From VRUE01 sp963699215 (lineage in GTDB: Bacteria > Actinomycetota > Thermoleophilia > Solirubrobacterales > 70-9), in assembly GCA_963699215.1 (NCBI GenBank), contig OY969422.1, forward strand, positions 1,426,001 to 1,490,000: a DNA stretch of 64,000 bases, given 5' to 3'. The translations under genes were made by a program, and so were the position numbers. Of the stretch, positions 55,445-64,000 are shown piece after piece (positions within the stretch are counted from its first letter, which is position 1; each line of letters starts with the position of its first letter). Under the pieces are notes generated by a model. It was not told where the DNA came from and did no database searches. It saw only the letters and a program-made list of their open reading frames with translations.

Positions 55445-56213
55445 TGGGCGTCGTCAATGTCACTCCCGATTCGTTCTCGGACGGAGGACTCTTCCTCGAC
55501 GCGGAAGCGGCTATTGCTCATGGGCGCGAGCTGGCTGAGCAGGGGGCGGAGATTCTGGATGTGGGGGGGAATCGACTCGGCCTGGGGCCGAGGAGGTGTC
55601 TGCGGAGGAGGAGCGGGCGCGGGTCGAGCCTGTCGTGGCGGGGTTGACGGGGGCGGCGACCGTCTCGATCGACACCTCGAAGCTCTCGGTGGCCGAGGCG
55701 GCACTGGATGCGGGAGCGTCGATCGTCAACGACGTCACCGCCCTGAGGCACGACCCGGCGCTCGGTGCGCTCTGCGCCGAACGCGGTGCCGGCCTGATCC
55801 TGATGCACATGCAGGGCGACCCGCGAACGATGCAGGAGGAACCCGTGTACGACGACGTCGTCGACGACGTCAAGGCCTTCCTCGCCGAGCAGTTGGAGGC
55901 GGCTGTCGTCGCCGGAGTCGCCGAGGAGCGGATCTGGCTCGATCCCGGGATCGGCTTCGGCAAGACCCTCGATCACAACCTGGAGCTGCTGCGCCGGCTC
56001 GCCGAGCTGCGGGAGCTGGGGCGGCCGCTGGTCGTCGGCGCCTCGCGCAAGAGCTTCATCGGCAAGATCGACGGCTCCGAGGTGGGCGAGCGCCTCGGCG
56101 GCACGCTCGCCGCCTCCGTCCTCGCCGCCGCCGAAGGCGCCGACGTCCTCCGCGTCCACGACGTCGCCGAGGCGGCCCAGGCGCTGAAGGTCGCGAGCGC
56201 GATCCTCGGGTAG
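55435..56213 (+). CDS. folP: Dihydropteroate synthase (one frameshift)
   Basis: About 259 residues. Start taken at GTG 55435 with GAGAGGGA 4 bases upstream in the foldback arm; ATG 55444 is the alternative. Motifs: LMGVVNVTPDSFSDGG, LAEQGAEILDVGG-ESTRPGAEEV, VSIDTSKLSVAEAALDAGAS, IVNDVT, LILMHMQGDPRTMQ, IWLDPGIGFGKT, PLVVGASRKSFIG and DVLRVHDVAEA. One G is missing from a G-run at about 55568 (seven G where eight are needed for DVGGE). It joins pterin pyrophosphate to p-aminobenzoate. A folP break in a folB-folK cluster suggests a consensus error. Confidence 0.93.
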
Positions 56214-56223
56214 GTTGGCGCCC

Positions 56224-56649
56224 ATGGACGAGCCCAACGGCAACGGGATCGAGTCGCGGGTCGAGGTCGACCTGCGCGGCATCTCGATCTACACCCATCA
56301 CGGCGTCAGCGACGCCGAGCAGGAGGTCGGCCAGCGGCTCGAGTTCGACGTCTCCTTCGACGTGCCCGACTGCGACGCGGTCCTCACCGACCGGATCGAG
56401 GACACCGTCGACTACAGCGAGGTCTGTGACATCGTCGCCCTCGCCGCGACCGAGCGCAGCTACCGGACGCTCGAGCGCCTCGCCCAGGTAGTCGGCCAGC
56501 GCCTGATCGAGCGCTACGGCTGCGAGTCGGTGCGGGTGCGCGCCTCCAAGCCCGAGCCGCCACTGCCCCTCTCCATTCAAGAGGTAGGCGTAGAGGTCAC
56601 CCAGGAGCGCGGCGAGGAAGAGGCCGACGAAAACGACGAGGAGTCGTAG
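56224..56649 (+). CDS. folB: Dihydroneopterin aldolase
   Basis: 141 residues from ATG 56224, 10 bp after folP. Motifs: VEVDLRGISIYTHHGVSDAE, VGQRLEFDVSFDV, DTVDYSEVCDIV and RASKPEPPLPLSI, all typical of FolB. It makes 6-hydroxymethyl-dihydropterin from dihydroneopterin. The acidic tail (ERGEEEADENDEES) is an extension beyond the usual end. The TAG stop overlaps the first base of repeat R3. Confidence 0.93.
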   Translation: MDEPNGNGIESRVEVDLRGISIYTHHGVSDAEQEVGQRLEFDVSFDVPDCDAVLTDRIEDTVDYSEVCDIVALAATERSYRTLERLAQVVGQRLIERYGCESVRVRASKPEPPLPLSIQEVGVEVTQERGEEEADENDEES

Positions 56650-56698
56650 ACGTGCCGCGAGTTGAGTACCCATAGTGACCTCGAAGTCGCGGCACGTC
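56649..56698 (-). repeat. 50-bp palindromic repeat, copy R3 (inverted orientation)
   Basis: Reverse complement of R1/R2 with three to four base differences, keeping the 12-bp terminal inverted repeat GACGTGCCGCGA / TCGCGGCACGTC. It fills the whole folB-folK gap: it begins on the last base of the folB stop and ends 3 bases before the folK ATG. Confidence 0.9.
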
Positions 56699-56701
56699 GA
56701 G

Positions 56702-57196
56702 ATGCGCATCGGGTACCTGGGGCTCGGGTCCAACGTGGGCGATCGGGCTGGGCACCTGCGGGCCGCGGTCGAGATGCTGGGCCGGCGCGGGGTGGGGGTG
56801 GAGGCGGTCTCCTCCGCCTATGAGACCGAGCCGGTGGGGGAGGTTCTCGACCAGCCCGACTTCCTCAACGCGGCGATCCGCATCCGCACCTCGCTGGAGC
56901 CGGAAGAGTTGCTCGAAGTCTGCAAGGAGGTCGAGAAGGAGCGAGGCCGAGCGCTCGACGCTCCCCGTCACAGCCCCCGGCCGCTCGACGTCGACCTGCT
57001 CCTCCTCGCCGACCTCGAGCTCTCGACCGATCGCCTGACCCTGCCGCACCCCGAGGTAGCTACCCGCCGCTTTGTCCTCGCGCCCTTGCTCGAGCTCGAC
57101 CCCCGCCTCACCCTCCCCGACGGCACCCGTCTCAGCGATGCTCTGGCATCCCTCGGCCCGAGCCAGCGAGCTAAGCGCGTCGGCCCCCTCGGCTAG
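56702..57196 (+). CDS. folK: 6-hydroxymethyl-7,8-dihydropterin pyrophosphokinase
   Basis: 164 residues from ATG 56702; an upstream GTG would read through repeat R3. Motifs: IGYLGLGSNVGDRAGHL, SSAYETEPVGEVLDQPDFLN, and the catalytic H-x3-RPLDVDLLL (RHSPRPLDVDLLLLAD), then LTLPHPEVATRRFVLAPLLE. It transfers pyrophosphate from ATP to the pterin. Completes the folP-folB-folK set. Its TAG stop is the first codon of foldback P4. Confidence 0.95.
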   Translation: MRIGYLGLGSNVGDRAGHLRAAVEMLGRRGVGVEAVSSAYETEPVGEVLDQPDFLNAAIRIRTSLEPEELLEVCKEVEKERGRALDAPRHSPRPLDVDLLLLADLELSTDRLTLPHPEVATRRFVLAPLLELDPRLTLPDGTRLSDALASLGPSQRAKRVGPLG

Positions 57197-57308
57197 CGCC
57201 TATCCGGTAGGGGTGGAACGTCTTGTACTTTTTCCGCGGTTGCGCCAGCGGACAGCCGCGAGCTGTCTTCGGAAAAAGTTAAGTGAAACCCCTGCCGGAT
57301 AGGCGCTA
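57194..57308. repeat. Foldback element P4 between folK and a convergent GST-like gene
   Basis: Outer 21-bp inverted repeat at 57194-57214 and 57288-57308 with one T/C difference (begins TAGCGCCTATCCGG). Second stem ACTTTTTCCG (57227-57236) with CGGAAAAAGT (57270-57279), and an inner GACAGC / GCTGTC hairpin. The TAG stops of both convergent genes are at the outer edges of the two arms. Confidence 0.8.
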
Positions 57309-58061
57309 AGCGGCGGCGGTCTCGCTGCGCAGAGGCTGCAGCCAGGCTGGCGGCAAGATCGGCGGGATGTCGCCGGCGATCTGGGGCTGGACTCGCTTGG
57401 CGAGCCGGCCGGCCGGCCGCTCTTCGATCAGCGGCCGCAGGTCCTGGAAGGTCATCGCCAGGCGGATGCTCGGCGCGATCTGGAAGTCGGCGGCGTTCAG
57501 CTGCTCACCATTGAGGGCGCCGGCCGCGATCAGCTCGTCGACCCGGTCCAGCAGCCCGCCAAGCGCAGCGAGGTCGGCGCGGACGTTCTCATCGCTGGCC
57601 TCGTTGAAGTGGGCCGAGAGGGCGACGATGGGCGCCGCCGTTTTCACCGCCAGGCCAATCGGGATGCCGAGCTTCGCGCCCTCCGAGAAGCTGCGCAGCG
57701 GCGCCTTGTCCTTCTTCAGCGCCCACCAGATGATCTGGCGAATCGGGTGCTGAAGCTCCTCGTCGCCGAAGCGCTCCGCCTCCTCGACCGCCGCACGCTG
57801 TGCGGGGTCGGTCGGGAAGAAGGCGGGCTCGGGTTGCACCCGGTCCAGCTCGCGGGCGATCTCGCGCGAGCCCTGCACCTTATGGCCGTCGATCTTCATC
57901 GCCGGCACGGTTTTGCGCGGGAAGCCGAGGCCTCGCACCACGCCCTTCGAGATGACCGGGAAGAGGTCGGTGCGCTTGAACTCGATGCCCTTGTGCTTGA
58001 GCATCAGCTGAGCCGCCACCCCCGGGTGGGAGCCCGGGATCGTGTAGAGCCGGACGTTCAC
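57306..58061 (-). CDS. Glutathione S-transferase-like protein
   Basis: 251 residues. N-terminal thioredoxin-like GST fold (VRLYTIPGSHPGVAAQLMLK, KGIEFKRTDLFPV, KTVPAMKIDGHKVQGSREIA with the cis-Pro and Ser-Arg turn) and a helical C-terminal domain with LNAADFQIAPSIRL. Actinobacteria usually lack glutathione, so the cosubstrate may be another thiol or none. Divergent from coaX across 20-40 bp. Its TAG stop is the edge of foldback P4. Confidence 0.82.
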   Translation of the reverse strand: MNVRLYTIPGSHPGVAAQLMLKHKGIEFKRTDLFPVISKGVVRGLGFPRKTVPAMKIDGHKVQGSREIARELDRVQPEPAFFPTDPAQRAAVEEAERFGDEELQHPIRQIIWWALKKDKAPLRSFSEGAKLGIPIGLAVKTAAPIVALSAHFNEASDENVRADLAALGGLLDRVDELIAAGALNGEQLNAADFQIAPSIRLAMTFQDLRPLIEERPAGRLAKRVQPQIAGDIPPILPPAWLQPLRSETAAA

Positions 58062-58101
58062 TGGACGGCGATCCTAACCGGTGTCGGCCATAATCGCCGC
58101 C

Positions 58102-58863
58102 GTGCTGCTCGCAGTCGACGTCGGTAATACGCAGACTCACCTCGGCGCCTTCGATGGCGAGCGCCTCGTCGAGCACTGGCGCTTCCAGACCCGCGCCGGG
58201 GCGACTGGCGACGAGCTGGCCGAGCGGATCGCCGGCATGCTGGCGCTCAGCGGCGTCAGCTTCGACGATCTCAGCGCGGTCTGCGTCTCCTCCGTCGTGC
58301 CACCGCTTGGCACCCAGTACGAACAGCTGAGTGAGCGCTACACCAATGCTGCCTGCTTGGCGATCGGGCCGGGAGTGAAGACGGGGATGCCGATTCGCAT
58401 CGACAACCCGCTCGAGGTCGGCGCCGATCGCCTGGTCAACTCGGTTGCTGCCTACGAGCGCTTCAAGGGTGCCTGCGTGGTCGTCGACTTCGGCACCGGG
58501 ATCAACTTCGACGCTGTCTCGGAGGCCGGCGAATACCTCGGTGGTGCGATCGCGCCCGGACTCGAGATCTCGCTGACCGCGCTGGTCGAACGCGCCGCCC
58601 GCATCGGTCGCATCGACCTCGAGGAGCCGGAGACCGCGATCGGCCGCTCCAGCCGGGCGGCGATCCAGTCTGGCGTGATCTTCGGCTTCGCCGGCCTGAT
58701 CGACGGGGTCGTTCGTCGCATCGAAGACGAACTGGGCGAGGTGCAGCTGCTTGCCACCGGTGGCCTCGCGTCGACGATCGTGCCCTTCACCGAGACGATC
58801 GACGAGGTCGACGAGATGCTTACCCTGAAGGGTCTGCGTCTCATCTATGAGCGAAACGCCTGA
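58102..58863 (+). CDS. coaX: Type III pantothenate kinase
   Basis: 253 residues from GTG 58102, where CoaX proteins normally begin (LLAVDVGNTQTHLGAFDGE); a GTG at 58081 is the alternative. A CATAAT hexamer ends 7 bases before 58102, which would fit a leaderless start (inference). Motifs: DVGNT phosphate loop, VSSVVPPL, NPLEVGADRLVNSVAAYERF, VVDFGTGINFDAV, GGAIAPGLEISLTALVERAA and GFAGLIDGVV. First step of CoA synthesis. It overlaps dusB by 17 bp. Confidence 0.93.
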   Translation: MLLAVDVGNTQTHLGAFDGERLVEHWRFQTRAGATGDELAERIAGMLALSGVSFDDLSAVCVSSVVPPLGTQYEQLSERYTNAACLAIGPGVKTGMPIRIDNPLEVGADRLVNSVAAYERFKGACVVVDFGTGINFDAVSEAGEYLGGAIAPGLEISLTALVERAARIGRIDLEEPETAIGRSSRAAIQSGVIFGFAGLIDGVVRRIEDELGEVQLLATGGLASTIVPFTETIDEVDEMLTLKGLRLIYERNA

Positions 58864-59863
58864 ACATACGCCGCCTCTCACCGATCCCTTCGAGATCGGC
58901 GGCGTCGAGATCGCCAACCGCGTCCTGCTGGCGCCGCTGGCGGGGATCGGCAACTGGTTCGTCCGCCTGCAGGCGAAGCGGCACGGGGCGGGGCTCGCGG
59001 TCTCGGAGATGATCTCCAGCTTCGGGCTGCACTACCGCAACGAGCGCACCCTGCGCGAGCTGATGCGGATCCACCCCGATGAGCACCCGGTCTCGGTGCA
59101 GCTCTTCGGCCATGACCCCGAGGTGATGCGCTCCGGCGCCGCGGTCGCCGCCGAGGCCGGCGCCGACCTGATCGACATCAACATGGGCTGCCCGGTGCGC
59201 AAGGTACGCAAGACCGGCGCTGGCGTCGAGCTGCTCGCCGACCCCGAGCTGGCGCTCGCCCTGCTGCGCGGTGCGCGCGAGGGCAGCGGCCTGCCGGTGA
59301 CCGTGAAGCTGCGCTCGGGCCTGCGGCCTGGCGACCGCTCCGGCTTCGAGCTCGCCGTTCGCCTCGCCGAGGAGGGCGGCGCGGCGGCGATCGGCTTTCA
59401 CCCGCGCGCCGCGACGATCAAACACAAGGGCAGCCCCGATTACGCGCTCACCCGCGAGCTGGTCGAGCGGATCGAGGTGCCGGTGATCGTCTCCGGCGGG
59501 CTCGACGACGCTGAGTCGGTGCGCCGCGCCTATCGCGAGTCCGGCGCCGATGCGGTGATGCTCGCCCGCGGATCGCTCGGCAACCCGTGGCTGTTCGAGG
59601 AGCTGACCGGACGCCGCAGTGAGCCGCCCTCGCGCGAGAAGGTCGTCGCCGAGCTGCTCTGGACGGTCGACCGCGCCGAGGAGCACCTCGGGGCCGAGCG
59701 GGCATCCCGCTACCTGCGCAAGTTCTATCCCTGGTACGTCGAGGCCCTGGGCGCGCCGCCGGAGGTCGCGGCGGAGCTCCAGCGCAGCGCCGATCTGCCT
59801 CGGGCAAGGCAGCTGATCGCCGCCCAAATTCCCTTGAGTGCCCGCCTGGCGCCCTCGCTATAA
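58847..59863 (+). CDS. dusB: tRNA-dihydrouridine synthase, DusB-like
   Basis: 338 residues. FMN TIM-barrel motifs: NRVLLAPLAGIGNWFVRLQA, PVSVQLFGHDPEVM, the catalytic Cys in LIDINMGCPVRKVRKTGAG, VTVKLRSGL, GFHPRAATIKHKGSPDYAL and VIVSGGLDDAESVRRAY, MLARGSLGNPWLF. It reduces uridine in the tRNA D-loop with NADPH. The gene begins inside coaX, so the two are coupled. A TATAAT at 59859-59864 overlaps its stop. Confidence 0.93.
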   Translation: MSETPEHTPPLTDPFEIGGVEIANRVLLAPLAGIGNWFVRLQAKRHGAGLAVSEMISSFGLHYRNERTLRELMRIHPDEHPVSVQLFGHDPEVMRSGAAVAAEAGADLIDINMGCPVRKVRKTGAGVELLADPELALALLRGAREGSGLPVTVKLRSGLRPGDRSGFELAVRLAEEGGAAAIGFHPRAATIKHKGSPDYALTRELVERIEVPVIVSGGLDDAESVRRAYRESGADAVMLARGSLGNPWLFEELTGRRSEPPSREKVVAELLWTVDRAEEHLGAERASRYLRKFYPWYVEALGAPPEVAAELQRSADLPRARQLIAAQIPLSARLAPSL

Positions 59864-59864
59864 T
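59834..59864 (+). promoter_or_regulatory. Possible greA promoter overlapping dusB end
   Basis: TATAAT (59859-59864) with TTGAGT at 59834-59839, spacer 19 bases, slightly long. It would start RNA near 59871, about 100 bases before the greA start, so that the downstream hairpin falls in the leader. Confidence 0.4.
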
Positions 59865-59877
59865 CCCGCGACTTCCG

Positions 59878-59919
59878 GCCCAGGTGTGGCGTGCGCAAGC
59901 GTCGCACCCGGGCGTTTTT
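59878..59919 (+). terminator. Intrinsic terminator between dusB and greA
   Basis: Stem of about 14 pairs (GCCCAGGTGTGGCG with CGTCGCACCCGGGC, two wobble pairs and one mismatch), loop TGCGCAAG, directly followed by five T (GCGTTTTTGG). The clearest intrinsic terminator in the window. It may end the coaX-dusB transcript or attenuate greA. Confidence 0.75.
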
Positions 59920-59973
59920 GGTCTCAGGGCCGAAGATCCTACGTCCAGCAAGTAGAAGCGAGGTCAGCGCAAA

Positions 59974-60453
59974 GTGACTCGTCAAGCCGTAATCACCCCG
60001 GAAGGGCTCGAGAAGCTAAAAGAGGAGATCGAGCACCTGTCGACCGTCAAACGGCGCGAGGTGGCGGAACGGATCAAGGAGGCCCGCGAGTTCGGCGACA
60101 TCTCCGAGAACGCCGAGTACGACGACGCCAAGAACGAACAGGCGCTGCTCGAGGGACGGATCGCCCAGCTCGAAGAGCGGCTGCGCCGCGCCACCGTGAT
60201 CGACGAGAAGGACGTCGACACCGACGAGGTCAGCTTCGGCTCGGTCGTCCACGTCAAGGACCAGAAGAGCGGCGACTCGCAGAAATTCCAGATCGTCGGC
60301 TCGACCGAGGCGAATCCGGCCGAGCACAAGCTCTCCAACGAGTCGCCGATCGGCAAAGCGCTGCTCGGCCACAAGCGCAACGACGTGGTCAGCGTCGATG
60401 TCCCCCGCGGCCCCAAGAAGAAACTCAAAATCACCAAAATCGAGTCGGCCTGA
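59974..60453 (+). CDS. greA: Transcription elongation factor GreA
   Basis: 159 residues, GTG start, GAGGT 8 bases upstream. N-terminal antiparallel coiled coil (ITPEGLEKLKEEIEHLSTVK, REFGDISENAEYDDAKNEQA with the catalytic acidic tip DISENAEY) and a C-terminal FKBP-like domain (SFGSVVHVKD, FQIVGSTEANP, ISNESPIGKALLG-like). It rescues backtracked RNA polymerase. The leader may contain its own promoter and terminator. Its TGA is the first codon of foldback P5. Confidence 0.96.
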   Translation: MTRQAVITPEGLEKLKEEIEHLSTVKRREVAERIKEAREFGDISENAEYDDAKNEQALLEGRIAQLEERLRRATVIDEKDVDTDEVSFGSVVHVKDQKSGDSQKFQIVGSTEANPAEHKLSNESPIGKALLGHKRNDVVSVDVPRGPKKKLKITKIESA

Positions 60454-60574
60454 GGACGCCAGAAAGCGGCGCATCTCGGGGTCATCGGTCCTCACCACTC
60501 GCTCACCTATTGAAATAGGCTCGCTCGTGGCTGCGGCCTGCTTCCCCCGACCTGCTTGCTTTCTGACGCCCTCA
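60451..60574. repeat. Foldback element P5 between greA and lysS
   Basis: Outer arms 60451-60467 (TGAGGACGCCAGAAAGC) and 60558-60574, 15 of 17 pairs (the two others become G-U pairs in the minus-strand RNA). Inner perfect hairpin CCTATT-GA-AATAGG at 60506-60519. The greA TGA opens the left arm; lysS starts 4 bases after the right arm. Confidence 0.75.
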
Positions 60575-60578
60575 GACA

Positions 60579-62051
60579 GTGACTGAACAACCAGAACTCT
60601 CAGACGTCCTTCGCGATAGGCGCGAGAAGTTGGAACGCCTGAGGGACGCGGGGATCGACCCGTTTCCCCACTCCTTCGAGGAACGCGAGGAGATCGCCGA
60701 GGTGCGCGCTGCGCACGAGGGCCTGGCGGCCGGGATCGAGACCGACTCGCGTCACCGGGTCGCCGGGCGGATCGTCGCCCGTCGCGGCCACGGCAAGGCG
60801 GCCTTCCTCGACCTACGCGACGGCAGCGGTCAGATCCAGCTTCACGCCACCGCCGACAAGCTCGGCACCGAGGCGTTCGAGTTGCTCGTCGACCTCGACC
60901 TCGGCGACTTCGTCGGCGCCGAGGGGACGGCGCTGGCGACGCGCCGCGGCGGCGAGCTCTCGCTGTCGATCGACCACTGGCGCTTGCTGGCCAAGAGCCT
61001 GCGGCCGCCGCCCGACAAGTTCCACGGCCTCGGCGACGTCGAAACCCGTTACCGCCAGCGCGAGCTCGACCTGCTTGCCAACGAGGAGAGCCGCCGCGCC
61101 TTCGCGATCCGCGCCCGCGCGATCGCCGAGGTGCGCCGCTGGCTCGACGAGCACGGCTTCGTCGAGGTCGAGACGCCGGTCCTGCAGCCGCTCTACGGTG
61201 GCGCCCTGGCGCGTCCCTTCGTCACCCACCACAACGCGCTCGACCGCGACTTCTACCTGCGGATCGCCACCGAGCTCTACCTCAAGCGGCTGGTCGTCGG
61301 CGGCATCGACAAGGTCTACGAGCTGGGCAAGGACTTCCGCAACGAGGGGGTCTCGCACAAGCACAACCCCGAGTTCACGATGCTCGAGTGGTACGAGGCC
61401 TACGCCGACTACGAGAAGACCGCACACGACCTCGAGCTGCTGGTCTCCGAGATCGCCGAGCGCGTCCTCGGCACGACCAAGGTGGAGCGCGAGGGCGTCG
61501 AGATCGACTTCGCGCCGCCCTGGCGGCGGATCGGCCTGCGCGAGGCGGTGCGCGAGCGAACCGGCATCGACATCGCCGAGCACCCGACCAGGGAGGCGCT
61601 GGCGGCGGCGATGGGCGGCGAGCCCGATCCCGCGGAGGGCTGGGGCAAGCTGGTCGACGGGCTGCTCGCCAAGTCGGTCGAGCCGGAGCTGATCCAGCCG
61701 ACCTTCGTCGTCGACTACCCGGTCGAGCTCTCCCCCTTCGCCAAGGCGCACCGCACCGAGGCCGGCCTGGTCGAGCGCTGGGAGGCGTTCGTCGGCGGGA
61801 TCGAGATCGCCAACTCCTTCAGCGAGCTCAACGATCCCGACGAGCAGCGGCGCCGCTTCGAGCAGCAGGCCGCCGAGCTGGAGCGGGGCGACGAGGAGGC
61901 GCAGCCGTTCGACGAGGCGTTCGTCGAGGCGCTCGAGCACGGGATGCCGCCGACCGGGGGGGTCGGGTTGGGCATTGACCGGCTTGCGATGATGCTTACG
62001 GGAGCCCGCAGCCTGCGTGAGATCGTGCTTTTCCCGGCGATGCGCTCCTAA
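60579..62051 (+). CDS. lysS: Lysyl-tRNA synthetase, class II
   Basis: 490 residues from GTG. OB-fold anticodon domain (HRVAGRIVARRGHGKAAFLD) and class II core: RYRQRELDLLANEESRRAFA, VEVETPVLQPLYGGALARPF, motif 2 KVYELGKDFRNEGVSHKHNP-EFTMLEWY, and motif 3 GGVGLGIDRLAMMLTGA. The usual second lysine-specificity region VDYPVELSPFAKAH is present. Charges tRNA-Lys. Lies between greA and clpC as in other actinobacteria. Its short leader is occupied by foldback P5. Confidence 0.96.
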   Translation: MTEQPELSDVLRDRREKLERLRDAGIDPFPHSFEEREEIAEVRAAHEGLAAGIETDSRHRVAGRIVARRGHGKAAFLDLRDGSGQIQLHATADKLGTEAFELLVDLDLGDFVGAEGTALATRRGGELSLSIDHWRLLAKSLRPPPDKFHGLGDVETRYRQRELDLLANEESRRAFAIRARAIAEVRRWLDEHGFVEVETPVLQPLYGGALARPFVTHHNALDRDFYLRIATELYLKRLVVGGIDKVYELGKDFRNEGVSHKHNPEFTMLEWYEAYADYEKTAHDLELLVSEIAERVLGTTKVEREGVEIDFAPPWRRIGLREAVRERTGIDIAEHPTREALAAAMGGEPDPAEGWGKLVDGLLAKSVEPELIQPTFVVDYPVELSPFAKAHRTEAGLVERWEAFVGGIEIANSFSELNDPDEQRRRFEQQAAELERGDEEAQPFDEAFVEALEHGMPPTGGVGLGIDRLAMMLTGARSLREIVLFPAMRS

Positions 62052-62196
62052 GGCAGGTCGAAAAGGGCCGAAAAAGCCGCTAGGAGCGGCAATCTGGCTC
62101 CCAGGGCCGGGTCGGCACTCTCGGTATCGTTAGTGGGCACATAGGCGCCTCCCGGTAACCGAAGGGCGCCCCGGTACTTCCGACCGCAAATCGCGT

Positions 62197-62215
62197 TTGA
62201 CCAATACGAGGTCAA
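62197..62215. promoter_or_regulatory. Dyad TTGACC-N7-GGTCAA upstream of clpC
   Basis: A perfect 6+6 inverted repeat ending 12 bases before the clpC start codon. The half-site GGTCAA is the core of Firmicutes CtsR heptads, but those are direct repeats; actinobacterial clpC is usually under ClgR or HspR. Likely an operator; the regulator is unknown. Confidence 0.45.
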
Positions 62216-62227
62216 GAGAGGAAGCCT

Positions 62228-64000
<1,773 letters not shown>

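Overview
The window is high-GC, densely coded DNA from an actinomycete-type bacterium, most likely a member of the Thermoleophilia (Solirubrobacter/Conexibacter side). This placement is inferred from gene content: several LLM-class (F420/flavin) oxidoreductases, ergothioneine genes egtB-egtD, type III glutamine synthetase, pntAB, TadE-like and DUF559 proteins, and the core order tilS-hpt-ftsH-folP-folB-folK-coaX-dusB-greA-lysS-clpC. No rRNA, tRNA or CRISPR array was seen, and no gene-free stretch exceeds 300 bases.

Layout. 0-6 kb: a secreted beta-propeller protein (5' end missing) coupled to a secreted protein built of four repeated modules, then a lipoprotein, a 48-residue zinc-ribbon protein and a membrane coiled-coil protein. 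6-10 kb: thiolase, crotonase, flavin monooxygenase and hotdog thioesterase, a tight acyl/ketone catabolism operon. 10-17 kb: a P-type ATPase, an LLM oxidoreductase and pntAB. 16.7-17.7 kb: a DUF559 nuclease-like gene framed by 50-bp repeats. 17.7-30 kb: TadE/Vps62-like protein, SDR, egtBD, orphan hipA, LLM enzymes, glpX, amine oxidase, rlmN. 29-33 kb: P450, MFS exporter and metallophosphoesterase. 33-41 kb: glutamine synthetase III, NlpC/P60, a two-domain beta-oxidation enzyme, VOC, Sir2, HAD. 41-51 kb: a multidomain murein enzyme, nucleoside phosphorylase, an iron-uptake pair (efeO-efeU) divergent from amt-glnK, and an HTH-cyclase. 51.8-64 kb: the core cluster, ending inside clpC.

Two features cut across the window. 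(1) Structured palindromes fill many intergenic gaps. One 50-bp element occurs three times and supplies the start and stop codons of the DUF559 gene. A second, longer foldback occurs twice with conserved loops and fully compensated stems, and at ftsH-folP it supplies a stop codon, the likely Shine-Dalgarno sequence and the start region. Three further foldbacks share the habit of carrying a stop codon at the mirror edge of each arm. (2) Ten otherwise conserved genes carry about 21 single-base indels, mostly insertions. Several are housekeeping genes (folP, glpX, pntA, amt), so I read these as consensus-sequence errors rather than decay, and give those genes as single loci with the break points noted.

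Functionally, nitrogen handling (glnN, amt, glnK), iron import under a DtxR/IdeR-like box, acyl-CoA turnover and redox cofactors (transhydrogenase, ergothioneine, F420-type enzymes) dominate the accessory part. Folate, CoA, tRNA and proteostasis genes make up the core cluster.
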